Assembly (NCBI GenBank): GCA_031292195.1
Contig: JARLHP010000184.1
Coordinates: 1-61,676 of the forward strand
Source of the DNA: Syntrophobacteraceae bacterium
GTDB lineage: Bacteria; Desulfobacterota; Syntrophobacteria; Syntrophobacterales; Syntrophobacteraceae
Direction: 5' to 3'
DNA length: 61,676 nucleotides
In this document: in pieces, positions 36,180 to 44,966 of the stretch
Position numbering within the stretch: the stretch's first letter is position 1
Layout of the letters: each line of letters begins with the position of its first letter
Position numbers and translations under genes: made by a program
Notes under the pieces: model-generated
What the model was told of the DNA's origin: nothing
The model's input: only the letters and a program-made list of their open reading frames with translations
The model's database searches: none

Positions 36180-36797
36180 ATAACGGCGACACGCTGTGTA
36201 GAGTGGCTCAGATGGATTCCTTCCGGAAAAAAGTTCTTCGTACCCGTCAGGGCGCTTTCAATAATCTTTCGAGCCAAGATCAGGGACGAGCTTGAAAAGC
36301 TCGGCTTCCTCGACTCGATCGATCAAAGAGTCTGGAAAAAGCCATGGGTTGTCCATTCCAAGCCGGTAGGCGACGGAGAAGCGGCATTGAAGTATCTCGC
36401 CCCATATGTCTACCGTGTCGCCATCTCCAACAACCGCATAGAACACTTCGGAGATGCAACGGTCAGATTCCGGTATCGGGAATCTGATGCCGGCGCTCTC
36501 CGCCGAATGACGCTTTCCCCGATGGAGTTCATCCGCAGGTTTCTTCAGCATGTTCTTCCCGCCGGCTTTCATAAAGTGAGGTATTATGGCCTGCTAAGTC
36601 CTACAAAAAGAAAAATCCTTAAGCTTCTCCAGAATACTTTGGCGGCCGCTTCCGTGCTCGAAGCCATCTTGAAGGTCTCTGAACCAGAAAAACCCATGGG
36701 ACCCCGGAAGTCAGAAGTCCTCCTTTGTCCGCACTGCGGCGCTGCGATGAGACTGGTCAAAACAATCGGCGGCGATCGCAACAGGGGGCCCGCATGA
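36180..36797 (+). pseudogene. IS91-family transposase, 3' remnant
   Basis: An open frame without start codon contains WIPSGKKFFVPVRALSIIFRAK, KKPWVVHSKPVGDGEAAL, KYLAPYVYRVAISNNRIEHF, the MEFIRRFLQHVLPAGFHKVR block and a CPHCG end, all in the order of the C-terminal half of IS91/IS801-type Y2 transposases. The N-terminal zinc finger and first HUH motif are absent, as are the element ends. Inactive fragment marking an old insertion in this degraded stretch. Confidence 0.88.
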
Positions 36798-37133
36798 AGA
36801 GGGAAATGGATAGAACGCACAAGTTACAGGCTCGGGCGGAAAACCTGCGTTTCCAGTCAACGCTCTTTTACGTCCTTGCCAAAGCGAGTCGTTCTCGGAG
36901 GAGCAGATCAGGCTACAAGATCTGCTCTTTATACGCGACATGCAACCTGGATTTTCATTGCGATACGACCCCCGACCAGCATATTATTACCCCGAAGAGC
37001 AACCGCGGCCCCACGATCCAGAAACGTAGCCCTTAAAATCCCAGGTCGGACCGGCTTAATTCAATGCGAATTGTGCGGCGGCTTGGTTCCTCGGGCCGTG
37101 GAGATTCGCTGCGAGCACGCCGCGCCACACTAA
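36798..37133. other. Degraded intergenic sequence
   Basis: Between the IS91 remnant and the PEP-CTERM fragment no gene with coding character was found. Short frames here have no motif and are interrupted. Confidence 0.4.
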
Positions 37134-37460
37134 TTCTTAGATCATTCGGGCGACTTTAGCCTGGTGACCTCTACGGGGGACATGGCCAACAACTCCGGAA
37201 CCGCTGATAAGACCCTGGGCCATGGTAGTACCGCATACTTTATCGGCCTTCTCGACTCTTCGACGGGGTTTTCAAGCGTACAACTGGTGAGCAATGGCCC
37301 TCCACAGGGCTATGTGTTCAATATAGATGATATTACACAGGCATCCCAAGGAGCGGTATCCCCGGTCCCCGAGCCAGGTACTCTGATCCTTCTGGGTCCC
37401 GGTTTGTTTATGATGGCCCTTTTGCGATTCAGAAGGCGGGCTCGGTGCGTGACGAGTTGA
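37134..37460 (+). pseudogene. PEP-CTERM protein, C-terminal fragment
   Basis: The frame lacks an export signal and begins right after an in-frame stop. It ends with SPVPEPGTLILLGPGLFMMA followed by RFRRRAR, a textbook PEP-CTERM sorting signal: VPEP motif, hydrophobic helix, basic tail. Upstream, DFSLVTSTGDMANNSG and AYFIGLLDSSTGFSSVQLV look like the last part of a secreted beta-sandwich protein. Exosortase would process an intact version; none is in the window. Most likely a truncated gene. Confidence 0.8.
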
Positions 37461-37507
37461 TTTCGCGCAAAATTTCAAAGCGCAATGTAAACAAAGGAGG
37501 AAAGGCT

Positions 37508-38119
37508 ATGAAGAAAAGTATCCTGATTGTGTTGTTTATTTTTGTTCTGGCGGGCCTTCCCATGATCCCCCAGACCGCGAGCGCCCAAGCGACGGAACCG
37601 TTTATCGGTCAACTCGCCCTGGTGGCGTTTAACTTTGCTCCCGTGGGCTGGCAGATATGTCAAGGCCAAGTGCTGCCCATCTCCCAGAATACGGCGCTTT
37701 TTTCGCTGCTCGGAACGACGTATGGGGGGGACGGCGTCCAGACATTTGCATTGCCGGACCTGCAGGGGCGCGTTCCACTCGGCCAAGGGCAGGGGGCAGG
37801 GCTGACGAGCAGGACTATGGGGGAACGAGGCGGGGCGGAGACTCACACGCTGACCATCGCCGAGATGCCCTACCACAGGCACAGCGCCTCACTAGCGGCT
37901 TCTCCTAATACGGCAAATTCGCCCAACCCCGGGGGAGCGGTCTTGGCCAACACCGGCCGGACGCAAATCTACAGCACCGGAGCTCCAACTGCTTTTATGG
38001 CGTCCGGGGTCGTGCGGGTTTCTCCGACGGGGGGAGGACAACCTCATAACATCATGCAGCCATACGTGGTGATGAACTGGATCATTTCTTTATACGGAGT
38101 ATTCCCTTCTAGAAATTAG
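37508..38119 (+). CDS. Secreted phage tail-collar domain protein (MdpB-like)
   Basis: 203 residues from the ATG at 37508, preceded by AAAGGAGGAAAG. The first 27 residues (KKSILIVLFIFVLAGLPMIP to TASAQA) are a clear signal peptide. The remainder is a tail-collar domain: FAPVGWQICQGQVLPIS, LLGTTYGGDGVQTFALPDL and GRVPLGQGQG, then a low-complexity Thr/Asn/Gly part with PYHRH and PYVVMNWIISLYG. This domain occurs in phage fibres and in microcystin-dependent-like bacterial proteins; the signal peptide here indicates export. Role unknown. Confidence 0.85.
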   Translation: MKKSILIVLFIFVLAGLPMIPQTASAQATEPFIGQLALVAFNFAPVGWQICQGQVLPISQNTALFSLLGTTYGGDGVQTFALPDLQGRVPLGQGQGAGLTSRTMGERGGAETHTLTIAEMPYHRHSASLAASPNTANSPNPGGAVLANTGRTQIYSTGAPTAFMASGVVRVSPTGGGQPHNIMQPYVVMNWIISLYGVFPSRN

Positions 38120-38128
38120 CAGGGACTA

Positions 38129-38194
38129 ATCCGCAGATGGTGAAGATTTTTGCGAAGGGCCAATGCTTTGCACTCATCTGCCTAATCTGCGGAT
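38129..38194. repeat. Inverted repeat ATCCGCAGAT..ATCTGCGGAT
   Basis: Two exact 10-base arms 46 bases apart lie just after the tail-collar gene, with a third related ATCCGCGGAT at 38221. This relates it to the element at 418-493. Possibly a transcript end structure for the tail-collar gene. Confidence 0.55.
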
Positions 38195-38324
38195 CAGTTC
38201 CTTTTCTTTTTTTTACGTTCATCCGCGGATTGTGGAGTCGGCAAAACCGGGGGAGGCTTTAAAAGAGGTTGGGATCACTTTTCGCATATCCATTCCAAAG
38301 CGACTGTGATGGACTCCGGTGACA

Positions 38325-39764
38325 TTACGGCGCGGGCTCTTCCCAGCCTCCTCCCAGGGCCTTGTAGAGGCTGATCAGGTTATCCATCACCTGCGTCCGG
38401 CTAACGGCCAGGCTGTTTTCGATATCGGCCAGCTGCCTTTGGGCATCGAGGACGGTCAAAAGGTCGGAGACCCCCTGCCCGTACCGTTCGTTTGCCAGGT
38501 CCACGGCCCTTTTCTGGGCTTGAAACGAGCGAGCCAGGCGCTCTCTTTGGACCTGATGCTCACCGTAGCGGACAAGAGAGGTCTCCACGTCCTGCATGGC
38601 GCTCAGCACGGCCTGGCGGTAGCGGGCGAGCGCTTCGTCCCGCCTGGCCTCGGTCGCCCTGATGTTGGAGCGGATTTGACCGCCGTGAAAAACCGGCCAC
38701 TGAATACTTGGCCCGAAGGACCACATCAAACTGCTTTGCCGGAAAAGGTCCGAGAATTTGGCGGCCTGGGGCGTGGCCTGGCCGGTCAAAAAAAAGCGGG
38801 GGAAAAGGTCGGCGGTGGCGACACCAATATCGGCGGTGGCCGCGTGGAGGTCATCCCGGGCTCGTCGGAGGTCGGGTCTTCTCAGCAGCAGGTCCGAGGG
38901 CAGCCCCACGGGGACAATATCGGGCGGGTTCGGAATCGGGGCCGTAGCCAGCAGTTCATTTAGCAGGGCGTCGGGGGGGCGTCCCGTTAAAACCGCTATA
39001 CGGTAAGCGGATTCACGAACGGAGGCCTTGAGGGGCGGGATGGTTGCGCCGGTACGTTCAAATTGCGCTCTCGCCCGCTCCACATCCAGGTCCGAAGCTC
39101 TTTTGGCGTCGAACTTCACCTTGACCAGTTGGAGGGTCCTGCGCTCGATACAACTGTTTTCTTCCGCCACAGCCAGCTGCTTTTGAGCACCTCGCAGCTC
39201 CACATAATTTCTGGCGATTTCCGAGATCACGGTGAGCATCACGTCGCGGCAATTATCGATGCCGGCCGCCGCGCGAGCGGAGGCGGCTTCCACCGCGCGC
39301 CGATTGCCCCCGAAGATATCGATTTCCCAGCTGGCGTCAAAGCCGAGCTGGTAGAGATTTTGATTAAAATTGATCAGATTTTTCTGAGGCAGTTGAGAAA
39401 TGAGTCCCGCATTTTCGCTGGTATGCGAGCGGGAAAATAAGGCGCCGAGGTTCGCCTGCGGCAAAAGGGCCCCGACCGCCACGCCCCGGAGCGCCCTGGC
39501 TTCCCGGACCCTGGCCTCCGCCTCCTTGAGGTTCTGGTTTCCGGAAATCCCCATCCCGATAAACCTTACGAGCTGCGGGTCTTGCAGTTTGCGCCACCAG
39601 CGGACATCCCGGGGCTCAAGGGTGGAAGCGCTCCCGGCCTTCTGCCAACTTTTCTCGAGGGGTACGGCCGGCCGGGAATAGTTGGGCCCGACGACGCACC
39701 CCGCGTTCAAAAGCGCCAGGATGAGCACCCCTGCCCGCCGAACCGCCCCTCCCAAACCTTTCAT
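38325..39764 (-). CDS. NodT/OprM-family outer-membrane efflux lipoprotein
   Basis: 479 residues. A signal peptide ends in the lipobox LNAGC; the motif PNYSRPAVPLEKSW after it is characteristic for this family. Two long repeats of coiled helix and beta strand follow (EAEARVREARALRGVAVGAL; DLERARAQFERTGATIPPL), as in TolC-type channels. It would form the outer-membrane exit duct for the adaptor and ABC exporter encoded divergently. Its ATG overlaps the TetR stop as ATGA, so the two genes are translationally coupled. Confidence 0.92.
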   Translation of the reverse strand: MKGLGGAVRRAGVLILALLNAGCVVGPNYSRPAVPLEKSWQKAGSASTLEPRDVRWWRKLQDPQLVRFIGMGISGNQNLKEAEARVREARALRGVAVGALLPQANLGALFSRSHTSENAGLISQLPQKNLINFNQNLYQLGFDASWEIDIFGGNRRAVEAASARAAAGIDNCRDVMLTVISEIARNYVELRGAQKQLAVAEENSCIERRTLQLVKVKFDAKRASDLDVERARAQFERTGATIPPLKASVRESAYRIAVLTGRPPDALLNELLATAPIPNPPDIVPVGLPSDLLLRRPDLRRARDDLHAATADIGVATADLFPRFFLTGQATPQAAKFSDLFRQSSLMWSFGPSIQWPVFHGGQIRSNIRATEARRDEALARYRQAVLSAMQDVETSLVRYGEHQVQRERLARSFQAQKRAVDLANERYGQGVSDLLTVLDAQRQLADIENSLAVSRTQVMDNLISLYKALGGGWEEPAP

Positions 39765-40444
39765 TGCACAGTCCTGTTTTTGCAGTCCCCCGCCACGGCT
39801 TTTAGCCCCGCCATGGTAAATCGCCAGATATGGTTGGCCATTCGGTCGATTCCCTCCCCGCTCAGTTCGAGTTCGGGGTTGACCAGTTCGACCACTTTGC
39901 GGTTCTGAAAAAGGAAGGCGAACTGTGCGACGATGCTTATGGCAGCGCGCGCAACCCCTTCGTGGTCCACCGGCAGCCCCATGACATGCGCCGCCAGAGA
40001 ACGAAAAAGCATGGCCGTGGGGCGGATCTGGAGTTGCACCAGTTCATCGAAGGCAGCGGTCGGGGCCGCCATCTCGCGCAGCATGACCCTGGTCGCCCAG
40101 CTCTCGGGCGAGTTGCCCAGCAGCGACCTGAGATACCCCAGGAAAAACTCCTCTATTTTTTTCTCCGATAGATCGACTGCTTCCGCAAAATCCTTGAGGA
40201 CCCCGAAATGTACCACCCGGCGGTGCGCCTCGCGCAGCACTTCCACATAGAGCTGCTCTTTTCCCCCGAAGTGGTAGTTTACGGCAGCCGAGTTTACCCG
40301 GGCCAGGTCGCAGATTTCCCGGGACGTCGCGCGGTCGAAGCCCTTTTGGGCAAAATGATGCCCGGCGGCCTCTATAATACGATTCCTGGTGGTGTATTCG
40401 GAGGAGAGCCCCCCCTCTTTGTATTCTTTTCTATTTTCCATCAT
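39761..40444 (-). CDS. TetR/AcrR-family repressor of the efflux locus
   Basis: 227 residues from ATG 40444 (a second ATG follows at 40441). The TetR helix-turn-helix is AAGHHFAQKGFDRATSREIC followed by DLARVNSAAVNYHFGGKEQLY. The ligand domain resembles the CerR/DUF1956 type that goes with YbhFSR-like exporters. Divergent from the adaptor gene and cotranscribed with the outer-membrane channel, it most likely senses the export substrate and represses both units through the AT-rich inverted repeat between them. Confidence 0.9.
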   Translation of the reverse strand: MMENRKEYKEGGLSSEYTTRNRIIEAAGHHFAQKGFDRATSREICDLARVNSAAVNYHFGGKEQLYVEVLREAHRRVVHFGVLKDFAEAVDLSEKKIEEFFLGYLRSLLGNSPESWATRVMLREMAAPTAAFDELVQLQIRPTAMLFRSLAAHVMGLPVDHEGVARAAISIVAQFAFLFQNRKVVELVNPELELSGEGIDRMANHIWRFTMAGLKAVAGDCKNRTVQ

Positions 40445-40475
40445 GGAGCGAAATGTAGCGCCGGCAGATCTGAAT

Positions 40476-40503
40476 GTCAAATTCAAATTTAAAGTTGAAA
40501 TTT
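40476..40503. promoter_or_regulatory. AT-rich imperfect inverted repeat, candidate TetR operator
   Basis: CAAATTCAA and TTGAAATTTG face each other around a short centre in an otherwise GC-rich sequence between tetR and the adaptor gene. The site is just upstream of the -35 hexamer of the adaptor promoter. Assignment is by position and symmetry only. Confidence 0.45.
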
Positions 40504-40507
40504 GTGT

Positions 40508-40537
40508 TTGACTGCCCGCCGTCCCTAAATCTATACT
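40508..40537 (+). promoter_or_regulatory. Putative promoter of the efflux adaptor operon
   Basis: TTGACT (40508-40513) and TATACT (40532-40537) with an 18-base spacer. The ATG follows at 40564 with CGGAGGAAGG as ribosome site. Confidence 0.6.
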
Positions 40538-40563
40538 TGCTCGGACGGAGGAAGGCTCACGGG

Positions 40564-41580
40564 ATGAAAAAGACAATTATCTTCATTCTCATTATCGTTA
40601 TCGGCGCCATAGCAGCCCTGGCCTACGAAATCCACGAGCGCCGGGGGAGTTCCAGGGACGAGCTCGTGCTGTACGGCAACGTCGATTTGCGGCAGGTAAA
40701 CCTGGCTTTCAACGGAAACGAGCGAATCCAATCCATTCTGGTGCGGGAAGGTGACCGGGTAAAGAAGGGGCAGGTGTTGGGAACGCTGCAGAAGGAGCGT
40801 CTGAAGGCCTCGGTGGATGAGGCGCGGGCGCGGGTGGAGGCGCAGCGGGAGGTGGTGGCGCGGTTGGAGCGCGGGTCTCGTCCGGAGGAGATCGATCAGG
40901 CCAGGGCCAATGTCGATTCGGCCAAAGCCGATCTTACCAACGCGCGGTTGCTGTATGAGCGGGCCAGTAAGACTTCGGTTAGCGGCGCCACCAGCGGCCA
41001 GGACCGGGACAGCGCGAAGGCGGCTTTCGAGATGGCCGAAGGCAGGCTGCGGGTAAATCAAAAGGCGCTGGAGCTGGCAGTGAAAGGCCCCCGGCAGGAG
41101 GACAAAGCCCAGGCGCGGGCTACGCTTCGAGCCGATGAGGCAAACCTGGCTCTTCTCGGGCAGGACCTGGCTTACGCCACCCTGGTGAGTCCCACCGACG
41201 GAGTGGTGCAAAATCGCATACTCGAACCCGGAGAAATGGCTTCTCCCCAGAGGCCGGTGCTCGACATCGCCATAACAAACCCCAAGTGGGTCAGGGTTTA
41301 CGTTTCCGAACCCGATCTGGGCAAGCTCCACCAGGGCATGAAGGCCCAAGTGTCCACCGACAGCTTTCCGGGGAAGGTTTACAACGGGTGGGTGGGGTTC
41401 ATCTCTCCCAGCGCTTCCTTTACGCCAAAATCGGTGGAAACGACCGATCTTCGGACCTCACTGGTCTACGAAGTGAGGGTTTTTGTGACCGACCCGCGCG
41501 ACGAACTGCGGCTGGGCATGCCCGCGACGGTGGTGGCGGCGTGGCGCCGCAGCGGCGGTGGGACCGCCAGCCGGGATTAG
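40564..41580 (+). CDS. HlyD-type periplasmic adaptor of the ABC exporter (YbhG-like)
   Basis: 338 residues. One N-terminal membrane helix (TIIFILIIVIGAIAALAY) anchors the protein. A split lipoyl domain (LVREGDRVKKGQVLGTL and YATLVSPTDGVVQNRI) flanks a long alpha-hairpin rich in Ala/Glu/Arg, then a beta-barrel with KWVRVYVSEPDLGKL. It links the inner-membrane ABC exporter to the TolC-like channel. The last residues, RRSGGGTASRD, are not conserved and derive from a GC-rich dispersed repeat that also supplies the TAG stop. Confidence 0.92.
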   Translation: MKKTIIFILIIVIGAIAALAYEIHERRGSSRDELVLYGNVDLRQVNLAFNGNERIQSILVREGDRVKKGQVLGTLQKERLKASVDEARARVEAQREVVARLERGSRPEEIDQARANVDSAKADLTNARLLYERASKTSVSGATSGQDRDSAKAAFEMAEGRLRVNQKALELAVKGPRQEDKAQARATLRADEANLALLGQDLAYATLVSPTDGVVQNRILEPGEMASPQRPVLDIAITNPKWVRVYVSEPDLGKLHQGMKAQVSTDSFPGKVYNGWVGFISPSASFTPKSVETTDLRTSLVYEVRVFVTDPRDELRLGMPATVVAAWRRSGGGTASRD

Positions 41581-41800
41581 CCAAGCCCAAACCACGGACT
41601 TTGGTGGTTGCCGGGTGTCCCTGGTCGACATGAGAAACAGCTCTGAAAAGTTGGCGGTGGGATCGCCGGCCGGGGCGGCGTGCCGCCGCAGCCGGGATTG
41701 CCAAGCCCAAACCATGGACTTTTGGCGGTTTCCGGGTATCCCGGGTCGACATGAGAAACTGCTCTGAAAAGTTGGCGGTGTGATCGCCGGGCGGGATTGT
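41557..41800. repeat. Tandem duplication carrying the GGCGGCG repeat
   Basis: Two units of about 126 bases run head to tail: each has CCGGGATT(A)GCCAAGCCCAAACCA, a GGTCGACATGAGAAAC block and CTCTGAAAAGTTGGCGGTG, and a third partial unit starts after 41785. The second unit carries the hairpin seen behind groEL, the first lacks it. Starts within the 3' end of the adaptor gene. The rest, 41801-42020, has a GGGCTGCGC element and no gene. Confidence 0.8.
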
Positions 41801-42020
41801 TGGGCTGCGCTACCGCTTAGTACAACCGTGTATCTTAAAAGAGCAAGAGCATGGGATCGACCGGGGCGCCAGTCGCAGGGCAATTCTGTTGGGGTTCGCG
41901 GAGGCTCACCCCAACCTACGGGTCCCACCCAGCGGCTCTTAGCCCTTCGGATCTCTGAAAGAGAGCAGGAGGAAGCGTGCCCCCTAACCTTTTGGGTGTT
42001 CCGAGGTCACATGAGGGATT

Positions 42021-43802
42021 GTGGAAGAAAAAGTGAGCGATAAGGGAGCTTTGGTGGGGCCGTATGTAATCGAAAGCCGGGAGTTGACCAAGGAATTTGT
42101 TCAGGTCAACAAGGAAAGGATAAAGGCCCTCGATTCGGTTTCCATTTCGGTTTCGCGCGGAACGGTCACCGGACTGATCGGTCCGGACGGGGCGGGAAAG
42201 ACCACCCTGATCCGGCTTACGGCGGGTCTTTTCAGGCCCGAGGCCGGCTCTATCCGGGTGCTTGGAATCGATGCGGCCTCGGAACCCCAGGCGGTGCAGT
42301 CCCGTGTGGGCTACATGCCCCAGAAGTTTGGTCTCTACGAGGATCTGAGCGTACAGGAAAACCTGGACCTCTATGCCGACCTTCACGGGCTCTCGCGGGA
42401 GGCCAGGGCCGAACGCTATCCCGCCTTGATGCAGATGACCGGTCTATCCCGATTTACCGGCAGACTTGCCGGGCGGCTTTCCGGAGGGATGAAACAGAAA
42501 CTGGGGCTTGCCTGCACATTGGTGAGCACACCGGAACTGCTTTTGCTGGACGAACCGACCGTGGGGGTGGACCCGCTTTCCCGCCGGGAATTGTGGGAAA
42601 TCGTCTACCACCTGGCAAGGGAGCAGAACCTGACGGTACTGCTCAGCACCTCCTACCTCGATGAAGCCGAGCGGTGCGGCATGACCATCCTTCTTTTCAA
42701 GGGGCGGGTGCTGGAAAGCGGGGTACCCTCCAAGATCAGCTCGATTGCGGCGGGAAGGGTTTTTCGAGTGGAAACGCCCGCATCCCTTAAGCCTCGTCAA
42801 CTCCAGTTCCGGCTGGTATCCGGGAGCGCGGTGGTGGATGCGAGCCTCGAAGGCGAGAGGGTTCGGTTGACCACCTCCACCGATCCGGCCAGGGACGACC
42901 CCTTGTTCCAGGGGCTTACGCCAACTCCGATCGCGCCCCGCTTCGAGGATGGTTTCATGACACTGGTGCGCCGGGCCTCAGACCATACGGTGGATACCCG
43001 GTTCCTGTCCGGGGGGGTGGCAAACGGGGCGAAGCACGTCAGTTCCGATGAGGTGGTGGTCGAAGTCCGAAATCTCTACAAAAGATTCGGAGAGTTCACG
43101 GCCGTAAAGGACGCTTCCTTTGAGGTCCGAAGAGGTGAAATATTCGGTCTTCTGGGGCCTAACGGGGCGGGGAAGAGCACCACTTTCCGGATGCTTTGCG
43201 GCCTGCTTCCGCCCAGTGAAGGGACCCTGGGGGTAGCCGGTGTGGACCTTCGCCGCGCCCGCGCCTCGGCCCGGCAGCGCATCGGCTATGTGGCCCAGAA
43301 GTTTTCGCTCTACGGACAACTGAGCGTTTCGGAAAACCTGGAATTTTTTGCCCGCGCCTACGGATTGCGGGGGGCCCGCCAGCGGGAAAGGGTCGATTGG
43401 GCGATCGAGCAGTTTGATTTGCAGGCGATTACCGGGCAAACCAGCGGGGAGCTGCCGGGGGGGTACAAGCAGCGGCTGGCGATGGCCTGCGCGCTGATGC
43501 ACGAACCCGAAATCCTTTTTTTGGACGAACCGACTTCGGGCGTGGACCCTCTGGCAAGACGCGAGTTCTGGCAGAGGATAAGCGCGCTGGCCGACCACGG
43601 GGTGACGGTGATCGTCACCACCCATTTCATGGAAGAAGCGGAGTACTGCGATCGCATGGTCATCATGGTGGACGGGGAAATACTGGCTGCGGGAACCCCG
43701 GCGGGCATCCGACAGCGCGCCCGTGTCGTGGAACCAAAAGAACCGACTATCGAGGATGCGTTCATAGCGATAGTCGAAGATTTTCGCCAGAGCGCGGCCT
43801 GA
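42021..43802 (+). CDS. ABC exporter ATPase with two fused nucleotide-binding domains (YbhF-like)
   Basis: 593 residues. Domain 1: Walker A GPDGAGKTT (about 58), signature LSGGMKQ and Walker B LLLLDEPTVGVDP. Domain 2: Walker A GPNGAGKST (about 380), signature LPGGYKQ and Walker B ILFLDEPTSGVDP. Both have the H-loop. The GTG start at 42021 is supported by GAGGG five bases upstream. The protein powers the two permeases encoded next, as in the YbhFSR exporter family for drugs. Signature 2 has Pro where Ser is usual, a minor deviation. Confidence 0.94.
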   Translation: MEEKVSDKGALVGPYVIESRELTKEFVQVNKERIKALDSVSISVSRGTVTGLIGPDGAGKTTLIRLTAGLFRPEAGSIRVLGIDAASEPQAVQSRVGYMPQKFGLYEDLSVQENLDLYADLHGLSREARAERYPALMQMTGLSRFTGRLAGRLSGGMKQKLGLACTLVSTPELLLLDEPTVGVDPLSRRELWEIVYHLAREQNLTVLLSTSYLDEAERCGMTILLFKGRVLESGVPSKISSIAAGRVFRVETPASLKPRQLQFRLVSGSAVVDASLEGERVRLTTSTDPARDDPLFQGLTPTPIAPRFEDGFMTLVRRASDHTVDTRFLSGGVANGAKHVSSDEVVVEVRNLYKRFGEFTAVKDASFEVRRGEIFGLLGPNGAGKSTTFRMLCGLLPPSEGTLGVAGVDLRRARASARQRIGYVAQKFSLYGQLSVSENLEFFARAYGLRGARQRERVDWAIEQFDLQAITGQTSGELPGGYKQRLAMACALMHEPEILFLDEPTSGVDPLARREFWQRISALADHGVTVIVTTHFMEEAEYCDRMVIMVDGEILAAGTPAGIRQRARVVEPKEPTIEDAFIAIVEDFRQSAA

Positions 43803-43850
43803 GAAGTGAAAATGGCAAACCGATTACCCCCGGGACCTGAGGAGCGGACA

Positions 43851-44960
43851 ATGAGTGCTCGCCGCATCACGGCCCTGCTGCGCAAAGAAATGCTGCAGAT
43901 CTTTCGCGATCCCAGCAGCATAGCGATCGCCATTGTTTTGCCCATTTTTTTGATTCTGCTTTTCGGCTACGGCCTGTCCCTGGACCCGAAGGATATACCG
44001 GTGGCCCTGGTGGTCGAAAACCCCACGCCCGTATCCGCAGGTGTCGGCGCGGCGTTCGGGCTGTCCAGGTACTTCAGGATCACCACGGTCACTTCCATGA
44101 AAAAAGCGGAGGACCTCATGCGGGAAGGCCGTGTGGACGGGATCGTGCGGCTGGGGCAGAATTTCGACCGCCGGCTCTTAATTGGAACCGCACCGATCCA
44201 GGTGATAGTGCAGGGAGTGGATGCCAACCGGGCGAGGATAATCGAGGGCTACGCCAGGGGGGCCATAGGGCAGTGGATGGGGCAAAGAAACAGCGCGGGC
44301 GCCGATTCCTCGGTCGGACCCGTTGTGGTCCAGAGCCGAATCTGGTTCAACGCCGATTCGGACAGCCGCTACTTCCTGGTTCCCGGGCTGGTGGTGCTCA
44401 TAATGACGATTACGGGCGCACTTCTAACGGCCATGGTAATGGCTCGCGAGTGGGAGCGCGGGACGCTGGAGGCCCTTTTTGTCACCCCGGTTCGAGCCGG
44501 GGAGATTCTTATCGGGAAGACCGTACCTTATTTCCTTCTCGGTATGGCCGGTCTTTTGCTGACCGCCTCCACGGGGCGGTTTCTTTTCCATGTGCCTTTG
44601 AGGGGGTCGCTGCTCGTCCTGACCGCGGTTTCGGCCCTCTATCTCTGTGTGGCCCTGGGGTTCGGGCTATTGATTTCATCGATTACGCGCAGCCAGTTCG
44701 TCGCCGGCCAGATCGCGCTGATCGCCGCTTTTCTGCCCGCCGTTTTCCTCTCGGGTTTCATCTTCGACCTGGCCAGCGTACCCAAAGCCGTGCGCCTGGT
44801 AAGCTACCTGCTTCCCGCCCGCTATTACGTCTCACTGCTGCAAACCCTGTTTTTGGCCGGAGACATCTGGAGCATCATTATTCCGGATTGCGCCGTGATG
44901 CTCGTAATGTTGCTGGTTCTTTTCGGCCTGACGCTGCGAAAAACAAAGAAGAGGCTGTAA
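43851..44960 (+). CDS. ABC-2 type permease (YbhS-like)
   Basis: 369 residues from ATG 43851, which has GGAG six bases upstream; earlier in-frame starts (43806, 43812) lack support. An N-terminal helix (SIAIAIVLPIFLILLFGYGLS) precedes a large periplasmic domain, then five helices with the ABC-2 motif EWERGTLEALFVTPVRAGEIL. One half of the membrane channel, pairing with the next gene product. No gap to the ATPase gene beyond 48 bases. Confidence 0.92.
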   Translation: MSARRITALLRKEMLQIFRDPSSIAIAIVLPIFLILLFGYGLSLDPKDIPVALVVENPTPVSAGVGAAFGLSRYFRITTVTSMKKAEDLMREGRVDGIVRLGQNFDRRLLIGTAPIQVIVQGVDANRARIIEGYARGAIGQWMGQRNSAGADSSVGPVVVQSRIWFNADSDSRYFLVPGLVVLIMTITGALLTAMVMAREWERGTLEALFVTPVRAGEILIGKTVPYFLLGMAGLLLTASTGRFLFHVPLRGSLLVLTAVSALYLCVALGFGLLISSITRSQFVAGQIALIAAFLPAVFLSGFIFDLASVPKAVRLVSYLLPARYYVSLLQTLFLAGDIWSIIIPDCAVMLVMLLVLFGLTLRKTKKRL

Positions 44961-44966
44961 TAAGAC

